DNA from: Maribacter dokdonensis DSW-8
Lineage (GTDB): Bacteria > Bacteroidota > Bacteroidia > Flavobacteriales > Flavobacteriaceae
Assembly: GCF_001447995.1 (NCBI RefSeq)
Contig: NZ_LDPE01000002.1
Span: 904,201 to 968,200, forward strand
DNA: 64,000 bases
Direction of reading: 5' to 3'
How positions within the stretch are numbered: position 1 is the first letter of the stretch; each line of letters opens with the position of its first letter. The translations under genes and the position numbers were made by a program. A model generated the notes under the pieces. The model had not been told where the DNA came from and searched no databases. It was given only the letters and a program-made list of their open reading frames with translations. Below, piece after piece: positions 17,277 to 26,435 of this stretch.

Positions 17277-18374
17277 TTATGGTTGAATCTTTACATCGAA
17301 TTCAATAAAGTCGTTATTGTTGAAGCCAGGTTCTATGGCTGTAATTTTAATTAAACCTTTTTTGCCGTAGTTATCTACAAATTCAATAATATCGCCTACA
17401 CTTAAGTTCGTGATTTTTTGGGCGCTAGAACTTGTAATAAAATTTAATTCACTGTTTAAGGCTATTGCATCAAATGCAGTGACATCTATTGTTGTAGAAG
17501 TTGCAAAAAACATTTGGTTCAATGTTTCGGTAGCGGCATTCTCTTCCTCTGCGCCAGGCTTAAGCCCTTCTACATCAAATCCAAAAGAAGCATCATATTG
17601 TTCCGTTGAAGCAAAAGAAGCGTTGTCGCCGGCAGAAGGGCCGGAAGCACCGTAGTAGTATCCAAAATCCCAGAAAGCTCTAAACTCAGGTCCCACATCA
17701 ATTCTATATACAGTTTCATTTAATAGGGAAAAGAAAGATTCCGTTGATCCATCTTGTGCAGGTGCAAATAGTTTAATATCTGTAAATTCCCTAACTGCAG
17801 CTACAGGGTTTGCGCCTGTACCTACGGTAACTGTAATTTGACCTACTCCTAATGCCAATCTTTTTGAGCTATCTCGAAAATCACCTTTGCCTGTAGTGGT
17901 CCAAAATGAGTAAACAATTTCACCGTTTTCAATATCTGGTACAGGAAGTGGAAATGAAAAATCTATTTCTTTCTTGGTGGCGCCATCTAAATCTATAGAG
18001 CCGTCTGCTTTCAGTGCTTTGTCAAGATCATCACTTTCCAAATCAAAAGAACTAAAAGGCATTTCACCTTGACCTAAGTAATTTTGTGTAATATACATTC
18101 TACGTTGAGTAGTGGCATCTGAGGTAAAAATAACCCTACCGGTTACATTCGTGCCCGCTTCTCCGCTAGCAGAGGCAGAAGTTATGTTCGATGAAGGTAC
18201 GGCCTCATTGAAAACTATTGTTGCTACCTCCGGTTCATCAGTGTCATCGCCATCATCACCGCCAGTGTTATCTGGTATTGGGGTGTCAAAAACAGATCCG
18301 TCGTCTGAACTACAACTGCCTATAAAAAGCGCAATAGTGCAAATAAGAAAAGTGGTTTTTAATTGTTTTTTCAT
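17277..18374 (-). CDS. Putative secreted lipoprotein, unknown function
   Basis: This 365-residue protein has a lipoprotein signal (LFIGSC, lipidated Cys at about 21) followed by an acidic Ser/Asp/Gly-rich linker containing DNTGGDDGDDTDEP, common behind flavobacterial surface-lipoprotein anchors. The remainder is beta-rich and Gly/Asn/Asp-rich, with no catalytic motif I recognise. Its own terminator lies downstream, and the next gene upstream is divergent, so it is a single-gene unit. Surface exposure is inferred from the acidic linker. Confidence 0.7.
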   Translation of the reverse strand: MKKQLKTTFLICTIALFIGSCSSDDGSVFDTPIPDNTGGDDGDDTDEPEVATIVFNEAVPSSNITSASASGEAGTNVTGRVIFTSDATTQRRMYITQNYLGQGEMPFSSFDLESDDLDKALKADGSIDLDGATKKEIDFSFPLPVPDIENGEIVYSFWTTTGKGDFRDSSKRLALGVGQITVTVGTGANPVAAVREFTDIKLFAPAQDGSTESFFSLLNETVYRIDVGPEFRAFWDFGYYYGASGPSAGDNASFASTEQYDASFGFDVEGLKPGAEEENAATETLNQMFFATSTTIDVTAFDAIALNSELNFITSSSAQKITNLSVGDIIEFVDNYGKKGLIKITAIEPGFNNNDFIEFDVKIQP

Positions 18375-18544
18375 AATTGTTAAAAATTTAGTTATTGGTT
18401 ATTACGTTAATGTGTTCAGTGCTTTTAACTTGAAAAAAGTTTTTATCGTATATGTTTTGCAATATTTCTTAATGAAATTACTAGGGATTTAATGTCTTGT
18501 ACTAAATTTCATTAAATATGTGATTTTTAATTTTTTATAATCTG

Positions 18545-18552
18545 TAACTTTG
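18545..18552 (+). promoter_or_regulatory. -7 box (TAACTTTG) directly before the HYC_CC_PP gene
   Basis: TAACTTTG fits TAnnTTTG and ends five bases before the ATG at 18558. No good TTTG element was found about 19 bases upstream. If real, the mRNA would be leaderless or nearly so. Confidence 0.4.
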
Positions 18553-18557
18553 TAGTC

Positions 18558-18971
18558 ATGAAAAATTTGTTTCATAAGCTGTTTTCCTTGACAATGGTAT
18601 TTCTGTTGTTGTTGTCCACTATTTCGTGGACGGTAGAGAAGCATCTTTGTATGGGGCGTGTTATGGATGTTGGTGTATTTACAAATGCAGATGATTGTTG
18701 TTTGGGATTAGATGCTTTGTCAACAAGTGATGAGCCAATTGAAGATAAAAAGCCTTGTTGTGACAATGAAGTGTTTACCATGCAAGGGCAAGATGATTTG
18801 ACTTATCATGAAACAGATTTAGATTTCCCTTTAAAGATATTTTTGTATTCTTATGCAAGGACCTATGTAGGCTTGTTTGTAGAAACGGAATATGATATTC
18901 TTTGTAATGTGAATCCTCCTCCTATACTCACTGAGGATTTACATATTCTTCACGAAGTTTTTTTAATTTGA
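18558..18971 (+). CDS. HYC_CC_PP family Cys-rich secreted protein
   Basis: The 137-residue protein has an N-terminal hydrophobic leader (about 9-25). The cysteine signatures KHLCMG, DDCCLG and KPCCDN and a proline run NPPPI near the C-terminus match the Bacteroidota family named after its HYC, CC and PP motifs. The first motif reads HLC here. Members are typically encoded beside TonB receptors and heavy-metal domain proteins, as here, which suggests a role in copper or related metal handling at the envelope. Direct biochemical evidence for the family is not known to me. Confidence 0.75.
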   Translation: MKNLFHKLFSLTMVFLLLLSTISWTVEKHLCMGRVMDVGVFTNADDCCLGLDALSTSDEPIEDKKPCCDNEVFTMQGQDDLTYHETDLDFPLKIFLYSYARTYVGLFVETEYDILCNVNPPPILTEDLHILHEVFLI

Positions 18972-19150
18972 TTCCAATTGATAATGGTATTTAATGCCAT
19001 GTCGTAAATGGTAGATACCCGTTAAAAGTTAAATATTCCTTGCTGGAACTCATGTAGGTGGCATGGTCTCAATATTTAAATTTTATGTCTTAGTGTACAG
19101 GATGCACAGATTAGGGAATAAATGAAATGAAATACTTCGAAAAAAAAATA

Positions 19151-21442
19151 ATGAATAAATATATAGTAATACTAATAACGGCTATGCTGCCTGCTTTTAT
19201 ATTTTCGCAAGAACAAGAAAAGGTGGACGGTGTGGTCTTAGATTCAGAAGGCTCAAATGCGCTTAGTCTTTCTGGTGCCAATGTGTATTGGCAAGATTCC
19301 CAAACGGGAGTGGTAACTAATTTTGATGGTAAATTTTCCATACCTTATTTAAGAGGGCATAATAAATTAATTATTAGTTATGTAGGTTTTGAAAGTGATA
19401 CGTTGGTTATAAATGAACCTAAGACAATTCGTATTAGTTTAAAGCCTTCAAATGAGCTAGATGAGGTGGTGGTGCAACAAGAGCGTGATGCTATTCAGAA
19501 AACCTATTTTAGTCCGCAGAATGTGATTACGGTAAATAGCGATGAACTTTTAAAAGCGGCCTGTTGTAATTTGGCGGAAAGTTTTGAAACCAATCCGGCT
19601 ATTGACGTGAACCTGTCCGATGGGCTAACGGGAACCAAGCAAATTGAAATGTTAGGTTTAACCAGTCCGTATTTATTGATAACCCAAGAAAATATTCCAA
19701 TGGTGCGCGGTGCATCGCAAGCTTATGGCTTAACGTTTACACCAGGTACATGGATAGAAAGTATTCAAATAACCAAAGGGGCTGGTAGTGTTGTTAATGG
19801 CTATGAAAGTATTTCAGGGCAAATAAATACAGAGCTCGTAAAGCCGTTAACCGATAATGCCGTATTTGTAAATGGATATGTAAATCAAAATGGGCGTTAT
19901 GAATTGAATACCCATTTCAATAGAAAGTTAACGGAAAAGTTGAGCACAGGACTTTATGTTCATGGTAATACCAGAACGCAAAAAGAGGATGACAATAATG
20001 ACGGATTTTTAGATGCACCCTTGGGTAAGCAATTAAATGTAATGAACAGATGGCAATATCAAGATGCCGAAAAAGGATGGGTTAGTTTCTTCAATATTCG
20101 TTTTTTGAATGATGAAAAACAAGTAGGGCAAGTGGATTTTGAGCCAGATACGGATAGAGTAGATGGTGGAAATAGGTCACAGAGCGGAGCCGAAGTTCCT
20201 GCACTGAGCGAAGCCGAAGTGTGGGGAAGTGAAATCAATACCCGCCGGTTTGATACGTCAATTAAGTTAGGTTATGTTTTTCCGGAATTGCCTTTTCAAA
20301 GTCTAGGTTTTCAAACTTCTTACAGTTTACATAAACAAGATTCCTACTTTGGATTTAGAACCTATGATATTACCCATGAAAGTTTGTATAGCAACCTCAT
20401 ATTCAATTCCATTATAGGTGATACTAGAAATAAGTTCAAAACCGGTATTACTTTCGCTTACGATGGTTATGATGAATTGGTGTCGGCAACAGATTACTCT
20501 AGAGTAGATAATTCTGTAGGTGCATTTATGGAGTACAGTTATGAGAATTTAGAAAAAGTGAGTTTAACCGCAGGTTTACGTGTAGATAATCATAATAGAT
20601 TGGGAACATTTGTGACACCTAGGTTTCACATTAGATATACACCATGGGAAAAAGGAAGTTTACGGGGGTCTTTTGGTAGAGGTAAAAGGGCAGCCAATAT
20701 TTTTGCCGAGAATCAGCAGCTATTTGGCTCTGCAAGAACCATCAATATTGCCAGTACAGATGGTGAAGTTTATGGTTTGGAGCCGGAAGATGCATGGAAT
20801 TATGGAGTAAGTTTTTTGCAAGGATTTAATTTCTTGAACAAAAAAGGTGATATTACTTTAGATTATTACATCACTGATTTTAAGAATCAGGTAGTAGTAG
20901 ATTGGGAGAACCCTCAGGAAGTTTCTTTCTACAATTTAGATGGTGATAGTAGTGCCAAGAGTTTTCAGGTTGAGGTGAATTATGAACTATTACCACGGTT
21001 AGACTTAAGAACATCATATAAATTCTATGATGTTTCAACAGACTATAGAAGCGGAAATCTTCAAAAACCCTTACTGGCGCAACATCGATTTTTTGTTAAT
21101 TTAGGGTATGAAACCGAAGCCAAGGAGAACGGATCTCAGTGGAAGTTTGATTATACCTTGCATAGTATGGGTAAGAAAAGACTACCGGATACAAGTAGCA
21201 ACCCTGTAGCGTACCAGTTGGCTGAGTATTCATCGCCTTATAACCATATGAATGCTCAAATTACCAAGGTGTTCTCAAAAAGTGTTGAGGTATATGTAGG
21301 AGGTGAAAATCTTTCTGATGTACAGCAAGACAACCCTGTTTTAGGGGCAGATGATCCGTTTGGTCCAAATTTTGATACTACAATAGTGTTTGCGCCAATT
21401 ATGGGTAGAATGTTCTATGCGGGCTTTAGATTTAAAATTTAA
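19151..21442 (+). CDS. TonB-dependent outer-membrane receptor, probably metal-related
   Basis: The ATG at 19151 is chosen because it gives a clean signal peptide (MNKYIVILITAMLPAFIFSQ); the frame could start at 19127. The protein has about 763 residues: a carboxypeptidase-like regulatory domain (about 25-105), a plug with a CC pair in ACCNLAESFE, and a long beta-barrel ending in YAGFRFKI. TonB receptors import metal chelates or large nutrients using the proton motive force. Flanking HYC_CC_PP and HMA genes point to a metal substrate. A repeat-derived 16-residue insert occupies a likely surface loop at 20178-20220. Confidence 0.92.
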   Translation: MNKYIVILITAMLPAFIFSQEQEKVDGVVLDSEGSNALSLSGANVYWQDSQTGVVTNFDGKFSIPYLRGHNKLIISYVGFESDTLVINEPKTIRISLKPSNELDEVVVQQERDAIQKTYFSPQNVITVNSDELLKAACCNLAESFETNPAIDVNLSDGLTGTKQIEMLGLTSPYLLITQENIPMVRGASQAYGLTFTPGTWIESIQITKGAGSVVNGYESISGQINTELVKPLTDNAVFVNGYVNQNGRYELNTHFNRKLTEKLSTGLYVHGNTRTQKEDDNNDGFLDAPLGKQLNVMNRWQYQDAEKGWVSFFNIRFLNDEKQVGQVDFEPDTDRVDGGNRSQSGAEVPALSEAEVWGSEINTRRFDTSIKLGYVFPELPFQSLGFQTSYSLHKQDSYFGFRTYDITHESLYSNLIFNSIIGDTRNKFKTGITFAYDGYDELVSATDYSRVDNSVGAFMEYSYENLEKVSLTAGLRVDNHNRLGTFVTPRFHIRYTPWEKGSLRGSFGRGKRAANIFAENQQLFGSARTINIASTDGEVYGLEPEDAWNYGVSFLQGFNFLNKKGDITLDYYITDFKNQVVVDWENPQEVSFYNLDGDSSAKSFQVEVNYELLPRLDLRTSYKFYDVSTDYRSGNLQKPLLAQHRFFVNLGYETEAKENGSQWKFDYTLHSMGKKRLPDTSSNPVAYQLAEYSSPYNHMNAQITKVFSKSVEVYVGGENLSDVQQDNPVLGADDPFGPNFDTTIVFAPIMGRMFYAGFRFKI
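20178..20220 (+). repeat. Two 19-bp direct repeats inserted in frame in the TonB receptor gene
   Basis: Copies at 20178-20196 and 20202-20220 (core GAGCGRAGCCGAAGT) match at 17 of 19 positions with a 24-bp period, exactly eight codons, encoding SQSGAEVP then ALSEAEVW. The sequence resembles the short GAGCGGAGTCGAAG-type repeats scattered through flavobacterial genomes. Confidence 0.7.
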
Positions 21443-21464
21443 TTTATCAATTAATATACATATT

Positions 21465-21830
21465 ATGAAAACAACTATTTTATCCATTGCAATGATGCTA
21501 ATTGCCGTGATAACCTATGCACAAGAGAAGAATAAGAAAATGACATTTGATGTCAATGGTAAATGCGCCATGTGTAAAGAGCGTATTGAAGAAGCTGCGC
21601 TGAATGTGAAAGGGGTAAAGTATGCAAATTGGAGCATACCAACGCACCAGTTGGATATTATAATGGATGAGCGCAAAACCGATGCAATGAAAATAAAAAC
21701 GGCTATCGTTGCCGTTGGTCATGATACCAAAGAATTAAAAGCCACAGAAGAAGCTTATAATAGTGTACATCCTTGTTGTAGATATAGGGAAGACAATTCT
21801 GATGATGGTCAACATCATGATGGTAACTAG
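21465..21830 (+). CDS. Secreted heavy-metal-associated (HMA) domain protein
   Basis: The ATG at 21465 gives 121 residues with a cleavable signal (MKTTILSIAMMLIAVITYAQ). The frame extends into the TonB gene, but that start would hide the signal. The mature part is one HMA fold with the metal motif GKCAMCKERIEEAA (CxxC). It is followed by a short tail rich in Cys, His and Asp (HPCCRY, DDGQHHDGN). Such domains bind Cu(I), Zn or similar ions. The 22-base spacing behind the receptor suggests one operon with a metal-carrier role in the periplasm. Confidence 0.88.
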   Translation: MKTTILSIAMMLIAVITYAQEKNKKMTFDVNGKCAMCKERIEEAALNVKGVKYANWSIPTHQLDIIMDERKTDAMKIKTAIVAVGHDTKELKATEEAYNSVHPCCRYREDNSDDGQHHDGN

Positions 21831-21967
21831 ATAATTGCTTTGTTTAGAGTGAGGTTTTGAAAAGAAAAAAAATGGGTGAAATTTTAGTTAATCTTTTGCC
21901 AACAAAATAATCACCGATCAAAATCTGAAATACATTAGCTATAGATTTATTTTTAAATTCTATACCA

Positions 21968-22066
21968 ATGGCACAAGCAAAATCAGCAGGGAAACCAGCT
22001 GCAAAGCCTGCACCGGCAAAAGCTGGTAAAAAGGCTGCTCCAAAAGCTGCTCCTAGAAAGAAGTAG
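21968..22066 (+). CDS. 32-residue Lys/Ala/Pro-rich basic peptide
   Basis: An ATG-to-TAG frame encodes MAQAKSAGKPAAKPAPAKAG followed by KKAAPKAAPRKK. It is almost entirely Ala, Lys and Pro, like the tails of histone H1-type or Hc1-like nucleoid proteins. It has its own leader region and a strong terminator 41 bases downstream, which argues that it is a real, separately expressed gene. A role in nucleic-acid binding is inferred from composition alone. Confidence 0.6.
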   Translation: MAQAKSAGKPAAKPAPAKAGKKAAPKAAPRKK

Positions 22067-22106
22067 TCTAGTTATTGCCTTTAGAAGGCATACTGTTTTG
22101 GACATG

Positions 22107-22140
22107 AAAACCACCTTCTGTAAATAAAGAAGGTGGTTTT
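22107..22140 (+). terminator. Terminator of the small basic peptide gene
   Basis: Perfect 13-bp arms, AAAACCACCTTCT (22107-22119) and AGAAGGTGGTTTT (22128-22140), are followed by further T residues to 22143. Confidence 0.85.
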
Positions 22141-22166
22141 TTTGTTGCTCATATTTAAAATGAAAA

Positions 22167-22196
22167 AAACCGCTCTTGATATTTCAAGAGCGGTTT
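22167..22196 (-). terminator. Terminator of groL
   Basis: The perfect 13-bp arms 22167-22179 and 22184-22196 (AAACCGCTCTTGA and complement) have a 4-nt loop and are followed on the minus strand by a T-run. It faces the terminator at 22107-22140 from the opposite strand. Confidence 0.85.
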
Positions 22197-22203
22197 AAAT
22201 TTT

Positions 22204-22231
22204 AAAGTCCCCTTTGGGGATTTAGGGGCTT
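22204..22231. repeat. Short G/C-run repeat at the groL stop codon
   Basis: AAAGTCCCCTTTGGGGATTT followed by AGGGGCTT has a TCCCC/GGGGA hairpin (22208-22220) and a third GGGG run. It abuts the groL stop. It looks like a dispersed intergenic element of flavobacteria rather than part of the terminator, which lies farther downstream. Confidence 0.4.
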
Positions 22232-23929
<1,698 letters not shown>

Positions 23930-23984
23930 CTATTTCGTGAAAATTAAAAGGTCTTAGGTTTTATGCCCAAGCCAAATGCTATTT

Positions 23985-24263
23985 TTAGATAATAGCTAGA
24001 ATATCACTCTCTCTCATCATCAAGTAGTCCGTACCTTCTAATTTTAATTCGGTACCGGCGTACTTTCCGTAAAGAACTGTATCTCCAACTTTAACGGTAA
24101 CACTGTCATCTTTTGTACCAGGACCCACAGCAACAACTTTACCTTTCTGTGGTTTTTCTTTTGCGGTATCAGGAATGTAAAGTCCAGATGCAGTTTTAGT
24201 CTCAGCTGCCATTGGCTCAATAAGAACTCGGTCTGCCAATGGTTTGATATTAACTTTAGCCAT
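23985..24263 (-). CDS. groS: Co-chaperonin GroES (Hsp10)
   Basis: The 92-residue GroES has the mobile loop region [19 protein letters not shown], the roof loop and [21 protein letters not shown] C-terminal part (here AGTELKLEG). It caps GroEL. It is transcribed before groL with a 118-base gap. The region upstream (to secG) contains the secG terminator, so groS-groL should have its own promoter; I found only a weak TACATATG candidate. No CIRCE element was recognised. Confidence 0.98.
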   Translation of the reverse strand: MAKVNIKPLADRVLIEPMAAETKTASGLYIPDTAKEKPQKGKVVAVGPGTKDDSVTVKVGDTVLYGKYAGTELKLEGTDYLMMRESDILAII

Positions 24264-24353
24264 AATTATTAATTTTTAAATTGATTTTTAGTTTTGTGCA
24301 TATGTAAAGGCAGAAATTATGCCATTGCCTTTTTACTGACAAATTGTAAACAA

Positions 24354-24384
24354 AAAATGCCAGCTTGTCATAAGCTGGCATTTT
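24354..24384 (-). terminator. Terminator after secG
   Basis: AAAATGCCAGCTT (24354-24366) and AAGCTGGCATTTT (24372-24384) are perfect arms with a 5-nt loop, followed on the minus strand by TT. It separates the miaB-secG operon from groS. Confidence 0.85.
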
Positions 24385-24406
24385 AAAATATATTGTAGTG
24401 TGTAGT

Positions 24407-24766
24407 CTATAAACTATCTGAAGGCGTAGCTTCATTTGTTACTGGTGGTGTTACCTCTTCAGGTAATGTTTCAGGAACTACGGTTTCAATGTCGTCACCT
24501 TGTAATAATTTAGAATCTGCATCGCCAAAATTGCCTTTAAGTGCAATGTTAGATGCTAAAATTAAAACTATTAATAAACCAGCTAGCGTCCACGTACTCT
24601 TATCTAAAAAGTCACCTGTTTTTTTTACTCCGCCAACTACTTGGTTTCCACCTCCGCCAAAAGAAGAGGAAAGTCCGCCACCTTTTGGGTTCTGTACCAT
24701 GATCACTAATACCAACAATAAGCAAACGACTATGATAAGTATTAGGAAAATTGAAAATGTACTCAT
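24407..24766 (-). CDS. secG: Preprotein translocase subunit SecG
   Basis: The 119-residue protein has two transmembrane helices (about 3-22 and 58-77) around the conserved loop VMVQNPKGGGLSSSFGGGGNQ. An acidic C-terminal tail (about 80-119) follows, longer than in E. coli but common in Bacteroidota. SecG assists the SecYEG channel in protein export. It is the last gene of the run miaB, sigma54 activator, lptE, TPR-like gene, secG, and a terminator follows. Confidence 0.93.
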   Translation of the reverse strand: MSTFSIFLILIIVVCLLLVLVIMVQNPKGGGLSSSFGGGGNQVVGGVKKTGDFLDKSTWTLAGLLIVLILASNIALKGNFGDADSKLLQGDDIETVVPETLPEEVTPPVTNEATPSDSL

Positions 24767-24772
24767 TCTAAA

Positions 24773-25888
24773 TTATTTATTATCTTTTCGTAATTTTTCT
24801 ACCGCCTTAATTCGGTCTGCAAAGAAACTACTTTTTTCTGGATATTTCAAACTTAAAATTTTGTAGGCCTGAATAGCGTTTTTATACTTTTTTTGTTCCA
24901 GGTAAACCCTTGCTAAAGTCTCTGTCATTAGCTCGTTCTGGTTAATGGTAGATGACTGTGAAATGTCTATGGTTGTACTTTGTTCCGTAGGTACAATTTT
25001 AGGGTTGGAAGCTATGAACTTGTCAATACGATCATATTTCTTTTTGATGGCCTCGTTTTTTACCCTTGGTTTTTTTACAGGTTTATCTGTTGTCTTTTTT
25101 TCTTTGACACTGTCTGTATTTTGACTTTCTGCCTCTACCTTGTTTTCTGCAATAACCGTTTGTTGCTTTTTGGTGTCGTCCTCTTTTGAAGGAGTGGAAT
25201 CTTCTTCAACTGATTTTTCTAATGGTTTTTTGGAGGCAAGGCTTAACCACTCTGAAAAAGAATACTTCTCTTTGGCATCAAAAGTTAGAGGTTTACCAAT
25301 GTCTAGCGCATTTTCTTCTTCGGTATTATCAGGGTTTTTAGATTGAAACAACTCCGGGTCCAAAATCTGCTCTGCATCTTTTTCGTCTTGTGGTAGGGGG
25401 TTGTCTTGAGATGGTGTAATAAAAGAAGGTGTAGGTGCTTCTTCAATAGGATCATTTAGATCTTCAGTTTCTTCAGTGGGGCTACTTTCATTTGTGGTAA
25501 TTACTTCATCAGAAATGTCAAGAGAATCTGTGTTTTCTTTAGGTTCAGTTGAATGAACTAGTGTTAGGTCTTTATTTTCTTCTTGAACTTCAATGGCGTT
25601 ATTGACCTCAATTTCGGCAATAGTTGCAGTAGCTGTATCATATTGTAAAAAGTCTCTAGATGTAATGAAATCAAAAAGCACATCTCTATCTGTCGTAAAA
25701 GCAGCCGTTGCTTTTAGAGCTTTGTTGTATTTGTAGCTGTTTAAGTTTTTGAGTCCTTTTAAGTGAAGTGCCCGTGCAGCTTGAAAATAAGGATACTCGG
25801 CTATAATATCTTCTAAATGTTTGGTATGAATGGGTTCTACCACTTTGGTAGGGTTTTCTAGAAAATATGTAAAGTCCTTAACGTTCAT
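24773..25888 (-). CDS. TPR-like protein with an acidic disordered middle
   Basis: The 371-residue protein has a helical N-terminal part (about 1-90), then a long Glu/Asp/Ser/Thr-rich low-complexity region (about 90-270) and a basic stretch (KPVKKPRVKNEAIKKKYDR). The C-terminus is a tetratricopeptide-like helical pair containing ETLARVYLEQKKYKNAIQAY and ILSLKYPEKSSFFADRI. No signal peptide is seen. The gene is sandwiched between lptE and secG with 4- and 6-base gaps, an arrangement I know from flavobacteria, but its role is not established. Confidence 0.75.
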   Translation of the reverse strand: MNVKDFTYFLENPTKVVEPIHTKHLEDIIAEYPYFQAARALHLKGLKNLNSYKYNKALKATAAFTTDRDVLFDFITSRDFLQYDTATATIAEIEVNNAIEVQEENKDLTLVHSTEPKENTDSLDISDEVITTNESSPTEETEDLNDPIEEAPTPSFITPSQDNPLPQDEKDAEQILDPELFQSKNPDNTEEENALDIGKPLTFDAKEKYSFSEWLSLASKKPLEKSVEEDSTPSKEDDTKKQQTVIAENKVEAESQNTDSVKEKKTTDKPVKKPRVKNEAIKKKYDRIDKFIASNPKIVPTEQSTTIDISQSSTINQNELMTETLARVYLEQKKYKNAIQAYKILSLKYPEKSSFFADRIKAVEKLRKDNK

Positions 25889-25892
25889 GTAA

Positions 25893-26429
25893 TTACCAGT
25901 CTGCCAAAGAGGCGTTGAAAATATCTTGGGTTAGTCTTTCAAAAATTACCTCGTGGGCTTCACTTTTTATAGTTGCTAACTGTGTGTCTGCAGGGTAGTC
26001 GTAAAAGAAAGAAAAGCTTTGGTCAAACGCGGCATCTTCTTTCAACTGATTGTAGAACCTGACTTTAACCCGTATAGAAAGCCTGTTTTGCGCTGCTGTT
26101 TGCGCTGCAGTTGCAGACATTGGTGAAATTTTATATTCTGTAATTTCACCTTCGTATAGTAAATCTGGATTGCCCGTACTGATCAATTCTAAGCTGGTTT
26201 GGTTTTGAATTCTATCTTGCAATGCAAGTGTGAAGTCTCTATCCATACCAGGTTCAAAAGTAGAACCAGGACTTTGAGTGGCATAATTTTGAAAATAATT
26301 GACCTTAAAGGTTTTTGCTTCACCCACATTTCCGCCAGTGAAATTGTATACACCACAACTTAAAAATAAAAATACAGGAAGTAGGTATAGTATGGATTGT
26401 TTAAGATATCTCATTGAAATGCGATTCAT
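25893..26429 (-). CDS. lptE: LptE-family LPS-assembly lipoprotein
   Basis: The 178-residue lipoprotein has the lipobox FLFLSC. Its LptE-like core includes FKVNYFQNYA, an FTLALQDRIQNQTSLELIS-type segment and GEITEYKISPM. LptE plugs the LptD barrel and assists LPS insertion in the outer membrane. The ATG at 26429 follows the sigma54 gene by six bases; an ATG at 26414 would give a slightly more compact signal peptide. Bacteroidota LptE is divergent, so the name rests on family resemblance and operon position. Confidence 0.78.
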   Translation of the reverse strand: MNRISMRYLKQSILYLLPVFLFLSCGVYNFTGGNVGEAKTFKVNYFQNYATQSPGSTFEPGMDRDFTLALQDRIQNQTSLELISTGNPDLLYEGEITEYKISPMSATAAQTAAQNRLSIRVKVRFYNQLKEDAAFDQSFSFFYDYPADTQLATIKSEAHEVIFERLTQDIFNASLADW

Positions 26430-26435
26430 TTAATG

